Positions 5,757-10,895 of a stretch of DNA of 10,895 bases are shown in pieces. The translations under genes and the position numbers were made by a program. The notes under the pieces were generated by a model, which saw nothing but the letters and a program-made list of their open reading frames with translations, was not told where the DNA came from and ran no database searches. This DNA is from DASUFH01 sp036274645 (lineage in GTDB: Bacteria > Acidobacteriota > Terriglobia > 20CM-2-55-15), in contig DASUFH010000063.1 of NCBI GenBank assembly GCA_036274645.1, positions 1-10,895 on the forward strand. Reading direction: 5' to 3'. Numbering within the stretch: the first letter of the stretch is position 1; every line of letters begins with the position of its first letter.

Positions 5757-5760
5757 CACT
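5755..5760 (+). promoter_or_regulatory. Putative -10 element (TACACT) of a leaderless promoter for the helicase gene
   Basis: TACACT (alternatively TATACA at 5753-5758) is followed by 9 nt and the ATG at 5770, with no Shine-Dalgarno between. The geometry fits a transcript that begins at the start codon. It overlaps the divergent -10 candidate on the other strand. Confidence 0.4.
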
Positions 5761-5769
5761 TAGCCGGTC

Positions 5770-7680
5770 ATGGATGAGTTTTTCGGTCCGGGCGGCCTGT
5801 TCGAACAGCGCCTTGAGGGCTACGAACAACGCCTGTCCCAGGCCCGCATGGCGGCCGCCGTTTACGACGCGCTCGAGAACCAGAATCATCTGATCGTGGA
5901 GGCCGGGACCGGGACCGGCAAGACGCTGGCCTACCTGCTGCCTGCGTTGATGACCGGGCGCCGCATTCTGGTTTCCACGGGGACCAAGACGCTCCAGGAT
6001 CAAATCTTCTACAAGGATATACCCCTTCTGGAGACCGTTCTGGACCGGCCCATCCGCGCCGCCTATCTCAAGGGCCGCAGCAACTACCTTTGCCGTCTCA
6101 AACTGACCGGCCTCGAAGCGGAGGGACTGTTCTCTCCCTCCGAATACGGGGCGTTTCGCAGGATCGTGGAGTGGGCGGGTCAGACCGAAACGGGGGATCG
6201 CGCCGAAGTGGGATTGTCCGATTCGGATTCCGATCTCTGGTCGCGGCTGGACGCCAGCCGGGACCGGTGTCTCGGTTCAAAGTGTCATGATTTCGACCGG
6301 TGCTTCCTGACGCTGATGCGTCAGAAGGCGCTCGAGGCCGACATCGTTGTCGTCAATCACCATCTGTTCTTTGCGGATCTCGCCATCCGGAATTCGGACG
6401 CCCCGGCGATCCTTCCGGACTACAGCGCGGTGATTTTCGATGAGGCGCACGAACTGGAGGATGTGGCGACCGAATATTTCGGTTTTCACGTCAGCAACTT
6501 CCGGATCCAGGATCTCGTCAACGATACGCGGCGTCTGTTGGAAAAGTCGGATCTGGACATTGCGGCCACCGGCGAAATCGAGGGGGCGATCTTCCGAACC
6601 CAACGCGCCGGGGATGTCTTCTTCGGACGATTTCTCATGGTTCCGGACGGCCGCCATCCCATGCCCCCGCTTGAAGGCGTCGACTGGCCGATGGCCTCGC
6701 TGCGCGACCTGGGGCGGCTGCTGGGCAAGCAGCAGGACCTCTTCGGGCAATGGGAAGCCCTGTCGCGGCGCAGCCGGGAAATCGCCGGCGACTTCGACGC
6801 CTTCAGGGAGGGAGCGCTCGAAAACTACGTGTCGTGGATCGAACGCCGGGGCCGCGGAGTCTTTCTGGAAGCGTGTCCCATCGACGTCTCCGGCATGTTG
6901 GACGAGTCGTTGTTTTCGCGGGTTCCCAGTTGCGTGCTGACATCCGCCACCCTGACCGTGGGCGGGTCCTTTGCATACTTCCGCCAGCGGATCGGCATGG
7001 ATGAAGGCCGTGAGCTGGCTCTGGCCACGGAGTTTGATCTGCGCGGCCAGGCGATGCTGTACCTGCCGCGAAAAATGCCCGATTACCGAAATCCGTTGTA
7101 TCTCGACCGTTCCATTCGGGAGATTCACGACATCCTGAAGGCGTCCCGCGGCCGGGCGTTTGTCCTGTTCACCAGTTATCGCCAGATGTTGACGGTCTAT
7201 GAAGCGGTCTCCGCCGACTCGCCGTATCCCTGCTTTCTGCAGGAACGGAGCGGCGGCCGCGCGCGCCTGATCGACGAGTTTCGCGCGACGCCTAACGCGG
7301 TGCTGTTTGCCACCGCCAGCTTCTGGCAGGGCGTCGATGTCAAAGGCGAAGCGTTGAGCGCCGTCATTATCGACAAGCTGCCGTTTCAGGTTCCCTCGGA
7401 TCCTCTGGTCAGCGCCCGCACGCGGAATATCGAACAGGCCGGAGGCGATCCTTTTTCGGGCTATCAGGTTCCCAACGCCGTTTTACGCCTTAAGCAGGGA
7501 CTCGGCCGGTTGATCCGTTCCAAAACCGACCGCGGCATTCTGGCGATTCTCGACAATCGATTGACGACCCGATCCTATGGACGACTCTTTATGGAGAGTC
7601 TGCCGGACTATGCGGTGACCGACAACGTGTCGGATCTGGCCGAATTCATGGCGGAGGACGAAAGCCGGTCGATACTCTGA
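5770..7680 (+). CDS. dinG: ATP-dependent DNA helicase, DinG/YoaA family (XPD-like, iron-sulfur)
   Basis: The product has 636 residues, the length of E. coli YoaA, and no N-terminal exonuclease domain. It belongs to superfamily 2, whose DinG/YoaA members unwind DNA 5' to 3' and act on R-loops, forks or damage-stalled replication. Walker A AGTGTGKT is at 45-52 and the DEAH box at 224-227. Four cysteines lie between them in the positions expected for the 4Fe-4S domain: C108 and C167-x4-C172-x5-C178. The LTSAT motif is at about 390-394. The arginine-finger motif VI, GLGRLIRSKTDRG, is near residues 577-590. All signature residues are present, so the enzyme should be active. It is divergent from the JAMM operon and followed by queE after 69 nt. 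The start codon is close to the likely promoter. YoaA-like is as good a name as DinG. Confidence 0.93.
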   Translation: MDEFFGPGGLFEQRLEGYEQRLSQARMAAAVYDALENQNHLIVEAGTGTGKTLAYLLPALMTGRRILVSTGTKTLQDQIFYKDIPLLETVLDRPIRAAYLKGRSNYLCRLKLTGLEAEGLFSPSEYGAFRRIVEWAGQTETGDRAEVGLSDSDSDLWSRLDASRDRCLGSKCHDFDRCFLTLMRQKALEADIVVVNHHLFFADLAIRNSDAPAILPDYSAVIFDEAHELEDVATEYFGFHVSNFRIQDLVNDTRRLLEKSDLDIAATGEIEGAIFRTQRAGDVFFGRFLMVPDGRHPMPPLEGVDWPMASLRDLGRLLGKQQDLFGQWEALSRRSREIAGDFDAFREGALENYVSWIERRGRGVFLEACPIDVSGMLDESLFSRVPSCVLTSATLTVGGSFAYFRQRIGMDEGRELALATEFDLRGQAMLYLPRKMPDYRNPLYLDRSIREIHDILKASRGRAFVLFTSYRQMLTVYEAVSADSPYPCFLQERSGGRARLIDEFRATPNAVLFATASFWQGVDVKGEALSAVIIDKLPFQVPSDPLVSARTRNIEQAGGDPFSGYQVPNAVLRLKQGLGRLIRSKTDRGILAILDNRLTTRSYGRLFMESLPDYAVTDNVSDLAEFMAEDESRSIL

Positions 7681-7720
7681 GCCGGGTCCGCCGCTTTCCT
7701 CAACCGCCGCCTCCTGGATT

Positions 7721-7729
7721 TGCTAGAGT
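7721..7729 (+). promoter_or_regulatory. Putative extended -10 (TGC-TAGAGT) upstream of queE
   Basis: TGCTAGAGT fits an extended -10 (TGn plus TAnnnT). It lies 20 nt before the ATG at 7750, in the 69-nt gap after the helicase gene, and would give a leader of about 14 nt. No -35 hexamer is clear. Read-through from the helicase gene is an alternative. Confidence 0.35.
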
Positions 7730-7749
7730 TCAACAGAGCGTCTGAATCG

Positions 7750-8385
7750 ATGCGCGTCACGGAAATCTTCTTTTCAATTCAGGGCGAATCGTCGCATGTG
7801 GGCAAGCCCTGTGTGTTCGTCCGCCTTACCGGATGCAGTCTGCGGTGCGTCTGGTGTGATACCAGGTACGCATTTGGAGGCGGCAGGGAGATGACGTTGT
7901 CCGAAGTGGTATCCGCGGTGGAGGCGTATCCGGCGCGCGTGGTCGAGATCACAGGAGGGGAGCCGCTCGAACAGGACGGAGTCTTTCCCCTGATGGACAC
8001 TCTGTTGGAAAAGGGCTACAACGTGATGCTCGAAACCGGCGGTCATGTCGGTCTCGAACGGGTTCCGAAAGCCGTGATCAAGATCGTGGATATCAAGTGT
8101 CCGGGCAGCGGCGAGAGTCATCAGGTACGATGGGAAAATCTGGACCTGGTTCAGCCTCAAGACGAATTCAAGTTTGTGATCCGCTCGCGCGAGGACTACG
8201 AATGGAGTGTCGAAGTTCTGCGGAATCGGCTGGCTGGAAAAACCAATACGGTACTTTTTTCACCTTCGCACGACGAGTTGCCGCCGGCGGAACTCGCGCG
8301 CTGGATCCTCGAGGACGCGGTTCCCGCGCGTCTGCAATTGCAGATTCACAAATACATCTGGGGGGCCCATGTTCGGGGCGTCTAG
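7750..8385 (+). CDS. queE: 7-carboxy-7-deazaguanine synthase (QueE), radical SAM
   Basis: QueE turns 6-carboxy-5,6,7,8-tetrahydropterin into 7-carboxy-7-deazaguanine by a radical SAM ring contraction, the step before preQ0 in queuosine and other 7-deazaguanine pathways. From ATG 7750 it has 211 residues. The N-terminus EIFFSIQGESSHVGKP (5-20) is the typical QueE substrate loop. The cluster motif C29-x3-C33-x2-C36 is intact and is followed by DTRYAF. ITGGEPL (67-73) binds SAM, ETGG is at 95-98, and the family ending LQIHKYIWG (197-205) is present. A TTG at 7720 is in frame but would add ten non-conserved residues. No queC, queD or queF neighbour is in the window, so the rest of the pathway must lie elsewhere. 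A REP-like inverted repeat starts 14 nt after the stop. Confidence 0.95.
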   Translation: MRVTEIFFSIQGESSHVGKPCVFVRLTGCSLRCVWCDTRYAFGGGREMTLSEVVSAVEAYPARVVEITGGEPLEQDGVFPLMDTLLEKGYNVMLETGGHVGLERVPKAVIKIVDIKCPGSGESHQVRWENLDLVQPQDEFKFVIRSREDYEWSVEVLRNRLAGKTNTVLFSPSHDELPPAELARWILEDAVPARLQLQIHKYIWGAHVRGV

Positions 8386-8399
8386 AGCCATGATCAGGA

Positions 8400-8478
8400 C
8401 GGGGACAGCCTCCGTATCCGCGGCGGAAGCGCCAGCCGTACTGAAAATGATCCACTGCGATTTTGGGGGCTGTCCCCG
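8400..8478. repeat. REP-like inverted repeat with GGGGACAGCC / GGCTGTCCCC arms
   Basis: The arm CGGGGACAGCC (8400-8410) is complementary to GGCTGTCCCCG (8468-8478). A T/G wobble and two more C/G pairs extend the stem to 14 positions (8400-8413 with 8465-8478). The interior is about 50 nt. The element lies in the gap between queE (stop 8385) and the next gene (start 8542), and could help end queE transcription, although no T-run follows. Lone copies of the core are at 748-757 and 10850-10859. The right end, GCGATTTTGGGGGCTGTCCCCG, resembles the copy at 10838-10860, so similarity extends beyond the ten-mer. No transposase of the REP-associated (RAYT) type is in the window. Confidence 0.7.
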
Positions 8479-8525
8479 GATCTCCCACGACGTTTCGGGA
8501 TCATCTGGCCACCGTGGCGCCGCCG

Positions 8526-8533
8526 TGTACAAT
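8526..8533 (+). promoter_or_regulatory. Putative leaderless promoter -10 (TG-TACAAT) for the fused membrane/SpdSyn gene
   Basis: TACAAT (8528-8533) is preceded by TG and followed by 8 nt (TCCCGCCC) and the ATG at 8542. No Shine-Dalgarno can fit, so initiation is probably on a leaderless mRNA. This is the best match to a consensus -10 in the window. No -35 hexamer is evident. Confidence 0.5.
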
Positions 8534-8541
8534 TCCCGCCC

Positions 8542-10770
8542 ATGATCGTGGTCTTCCTGGGGCTCACCCTTTTTCTCAGCGCCTTTCTGCTGTTTTGCGT
8601 CCAGCCGATGGTCGCGAAAATGGCGCTGCCGTTTCTGGGCGGGTCCGCTTCGGTGTGGGCGACGTGCGTTCTGTTTTTTCAGTCCACCCTGCTCATCGGG
8701 TATATCTATGCGCACGCGGTTGCCAGGAGACTGCGCCTGAAGACCCAGCTCTTCGTCCATGCGGGCGCCATGGCTCTGGTGTTTGCGTTTCTCCCGATTT
8801 CCTTTGCCGGCGCCGGGGGGGAAGCGCCCGTGATGGGACCGACGGCATGGCTTCTCTGGCGTCTGGTTCTCGCCGCCGGCATTCCCTTTCTTGTGGTTTC
8901 CGCGAGCGCGCCTCTGGTGCAGAACTGGCTGGCGCGAACCAACCTGGAATCGCGCCGCGATCCGTACGTTCTCTACGCGGCCAGCAACGCGGGCAGTCTG
9001 CTGGCCCTGGTGATCTACCCGCTTGCCGTTGAACCCTGGATGGGCGCCCGCGCGCAGAGTCTCAGCTGGGTTGCCGGGTATGGCCTGCTGGTCGTCATGA
9101 TTGTGATCTCGGCGTTTTTGGCGTGGAGGCGATCCGATCCGCACTCGCAGTTGGCTGAAATGCCGTCCGAGGACAACGAGGAAGGGCTTCCCGCTGCCGT
9201 CGGGTGGTGGTCCCGCGCCTACTGGCTCGGCGCGGCGTTTGTTCCAGCGGCGCTGATGCTGGCCGTGACCAACCAGATTTCCATGGACGTGGCTTCGGTT
9301 CCGTTTCTCTGGATCCTGCCGTTGGCCGTTTATCTGGTGACATTCATTCTTGCCTTCTCCAAGCCGCGGGAGCGCTCTCAGCGTTCGGCGAGATTCATTG
9401 GAGACCTGGCGCCGGTGATGTTGCTGGTGCTGCTGCCGATCATTCCGATTACAGGGCCGGACCGCGCCGTTGTGAACTGGCTGTTGGCCGCCGGCCACCT
9501 GACGGTGTTGTTCGTCGGCGCGTACCTTTGCCATACGGCGCTGGCCGTCCACCGTCCTCATCCCAGAGATCTCACCGCGTTTTATCTCTGGATTGCGCTG
9601 GGGGGAGCGCTCGGGGGCCTCTTTGTGGCCTTGATCGCGCCGTGGGTCTTCACGACGGTTCTCGAATACCCGTTGCTGGTTGCGGCTTTGCCGTTCTTCC
9701 GGATCCTGCGGGAAGACCAGACATGGAACTGGAAGGATTGGGCCTGGCCGGTCGCTTTTCTGGGCGCGGCGCTGGCCGTCCAGAATCTGCCGGACCCCTG
9801 GTATCGATATTCATTAACGGCTGTTCTGGCCGGAATCTCCCTGCTGCGACGCCGGAGGTTGCGGTTCGCGCTCGCCTTTGGCGCCATCCTGGCCGCATAC
9901 ACCCACAGCACATGGGAACTAACTGAGGGATCCGAGCGTCTAACCGTGGCGCGAAACTTCTTTGGGGCGAAAAAGGTGCTGTTCGACAGGACTCGGCAAA
10001 TGCGGAAGCTGCTTCACGGCGATACGGTCCATGGCTACGAAAGCGTGGATCCGGCGCTTGCGGGAGAACCCCTGTCTTATTACCACCGGGAGGGGCCGGT
10101 CGGGGACGTCATGCGGGCGATCGGTCGCCGGGAGGATCAGCGTGTGGGTGTCGTGGGTCTCGGAACGGGAAGCATGGCTGCTTACGCCGGTCCCAATCGT
10201 CAGGTGACTTTCTTTGATGTCGATCCCCAGGTGGTGGGCATCGCGCGGAATTACTTTACCTTTCTGGAGCGCTGCGGTTCCCAGTGCGCCGTAGTTTTAG
10301 GCGACGGACGCCTGTCGATCGGGAAGGCGCCGGATGGGACCTTCGACGTGCTCATGCTCGATGCTTTCAATTCCGATTCGATTCCAGCCCATCTGGTGTC
10401 CCGGGAAGCAATCAAGGTTTACCTGAAGAAACTTAAGTCAAATGGAATGATTATGTTCCATGTTTCCAGCAGGTACCTGAACATCGCCCGCCTGGTCGCG
10501 GCCGGCGTTTCGGACGCCCATCTGATCGCGTATGTCCGCAGCGACGGGGACGAGGGGCCCACCGGAAAGCTGGCGTCCACGTACATTGTGGTCGCGCGTG
10601 ACGTCGATGCGCTGGAGAAGCTTCCGGTCACGCGGGGATGGGCCCCATTGCCGGCGGAAACGAAGATGGCGCCATGGACCGACGACTATTCAAACATGTT
10701 GGGGTTGATCGCCTGGCCGGGCGCGTGGGATCGATCCGAAGGTTCAGCCGGTTCAGACCTGGTGTACTGA
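8542..10770 (+). CDS. Fused multipass membrane / spermidine synthase-like protein
   Basis: The product has 742 residues in two parts. Residues 1 to ~460 contain about ten to twelve hydrophobic segments. Family hallmarks are LYAASNAGSLLALVIYP, CHTALAVHRPHPRDLTAFY and ALGGALGGLF, typical of the proteins named 'fused MFS/spermidine synthase'. Residues ~480-742 are a soluble Rossmann methyltransferase-like domain of the spermidine-synthase type. It has a glycine-rich nucleoside-binding loop GLGTGS (539-544), an acidic strand end D559/D561, LGDGR (586-590), and the active-site strand MLDAFNSDSIPAHL (605-618) with D607 and D612. The usual DxxDP signature of true aminopropyltransferases is replaced, so polyamine synthesis is uncertain; the family's substrate is generally unknown. 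A C-terminal TDDYSNM matches the family. The gene stands alone, with its own likely promoter. Confidence 0.88.
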   Translation: MIVVFLGLTLFLSAFLLFCVQPMVAKMALPFLGGSASVWATCVLFFQSTLLIGYIYAHAVARRLRLKTQLFVHAGAMALVFAFLPISFAGAGGEAPVMGPTAWLLWRLVLAAGIPFLVVSASAPLVQNWLARTNLESRRDPYVLYAASNAGSLLALVIYPLAVEPWMGARAQSLSWVAGYGLLVVMIVISAFLAWRRSDPHSQLAEMPSEDNEEGLPAAVGWWSRAYWLGAAFVPAALMLAVTNQISMDVASVPFLWILPLAVYLVTFILAFSKPRERSQRSARFIGDLAPVMLLVLLPIIPITGPDRAVVNWLLAAGHLTVLFVGAYLCHTALAVHRPHPRDLTAFYLWIALGGALGGLFVALIAPWVFTTVLEYPLLVAALPFFRILREDQTWNWKDWAWPVAFLGAALAVQNLPDPWYRYSLTAVLAGISLLRRRRLRFALAFGAILAAYTHSTWELTEGSERLTVARNFFGAKKVLFDRTRQMRKLLHGDTVHGYESVDPALAGEPLSYYHREGPVGDVMRAIGRREDQRVGVVGLGTGSMAAYAGPNRQVTFFDVDPQVVGIARNYFTFLERCGSQCAVVLGDGRLSIGKAPDGTFDVLMLDAFNSDSIPAHLVSREAIKVYLKKLKSNGMIMFHVSSRYLNIARLVAAGVSDAHLIAYVRSDGDEGPTGKLASTYIVVARDVDALEKLPVTRGWAPLPAETKMAPWTDDYSNMLGLIAWPGAWDRSEGSAGSDLVY

Positions 10771-10837
10771 CTCCATGAAATTGCGGACTGCTTCCGAATT
10801 TTCGGTGAAGGCGACGTTGATAATTCAGGGTTTGTCA

Positions 10838-10860
10838 GCGAATTTCGCAGGCTGTCCCCG
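10838..10860. repeat. REP-like core copy with GCGAATTTCGC mini-palindrome
   Basis: GCGAATTTCGC (10838-10848) is followed at once by AGGCTGTCCCCG, including the shared ten-mer GGCTGTCCCC (10850-10859). It resembles the right end of the element at 8400-8478. A second mini-palindrome, CCGAATTTTCGG, lies at 10794-10805. All are in the gap after the stop at 10770; a partner GGGGACAGCC arm is not present before the window ends. Confidence 0.5.
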
Positions 10861-10878
10861 ATTCATTCACAAGGGCCC

Positions 10879-10884
10879 TAGAAT
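10879..10884 (+). promoter_or_regulatory. Possible -10 element (TAGAAT) of a gene beyond the window
   Basis: TAGAAT matches the -10 consensus at five of six positions and lies 11 nt before the window end. By the pattern seen at 5770 and 8542 a start codon might lie just outside, but no gene is visible and no -35 is clear. The rest of 10771-10895 holds no open frame worth calling. Confidence 0.25.
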
Positions 10885-10895
10885 TATTGACTTCG

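Noticed and set aside
5691..5759. GTG 5759 as start of the JAMM protease
   Set aside because: It would add 23 residues with no family similarity and lies upstream of the likely -10, so it would not be transcribed from that promoter.
6277..7128. 283-codon minus-strand open frame inside the helicase gene
   Set aside because: It is fully antisense to conserved helicase motifs and has no recognisable domain or ribosome site.
7681..7749. preQ1 riboswitch upstream of queE
   Set aside because: The gap is only 69 nt and shows neither the small pseudoknot hairpin nor the A-rich tail of preQ1 aptamers.
8260..9561. 433-codon minus-strand open frame
   Set aside because: It is antisense to queE and the fused membrane protein, crosses the REP-like element, and its product is His/Gln/Arg-rich without domains. 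It is a by-product of GC-rich codon bias.

Overview
The window reads as a GC-rich (about 60% by eye) bacterial chromosome segment. I would place it in Acidobacteriota with moderate confidence. The reasons are the secreted beta/gamma-crystallin-like protein, the DUF4398/OmpA-remnant lipoprotein-like gene, the two-TM 'toast-rack' protein and the fused membrane/spermidine-synthase protein, a mix common in that phylum. No rRNA, tRNA, CRISPR array, integrase or transposase gene was found. Gene density is high, and no gene-free stretch exceeds 300 bases (the longest is 4017-4305, 289 nt).

Layout. (1) 1-561, minus: the 5' part of a secreted beta/gamma-crystallin-like protein with an eightfold Asn-Asn-Asp-Arg linker; it runs off the window edge. 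(2) 776-4016, minus: a compact four-gene block, transcribed as glycosyltransferase, glycosyltransferase, single-TM protein, periplasmic protein with a degenerate OmpA-like end. Its junctions are a 7-nt overlap, a 28-nt and a 4-nt intercodon gap. This looks like a small cell-surface or polysaccharide operon. (3) 4017-4305: an AT-rich island with degenerate heptanucleotide repeats (TTNNNNN) and a very long, almost perfect hairpin (arms of about 61 nt). (4) 4306-5690, minus: a second operon of JAMM metalloprotease, ubiquitin-like sulfur carrier and a short membrane/toast-rack protein. The carrier has six residues beyond its diglycine, and the protease gene overlaps it by ATGA, so the protease is the obvious candidate for maturing or recycling the carrier, as in the Mec/CysO and QbsD/QbsE pairs. 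(5) 5770-10770, plus: a DinG/YoaA-type iron-sulfur helicase, QueE (7-carboxy-7-deazaguanine synthase, queuosine/preQ0 pathway), and a 742-residue fused membrane/spermidine-synthase-like protein.

Two patterns run across the genes. First, three genes that start a transcription unit (4016 minus, 5770 plus, 8542 plus) have a TAnnnT -10-like hexamer only 8-9 nt before the start codon and no Shine-Dalgarno sequence, as expected for leaderless mRNAs. Two other genes, at 561 and 5259, have strong AAGGAGA-type ribosome sites. Second, the ten-mer GGGGACAGCC (or its complement) occurs four times and always between genes, once as a true inverted repeat (8400-8478), which resembles a REP-type dispersed repeat family.

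The points most worth following are the long hairpin with heptad periodicity beside a probably truncated gene, the JAMM/carrier pair with the C-terminal tail, and the leaderless promoter pattern with an overlapping bidirectional promoter at 5751-5760.
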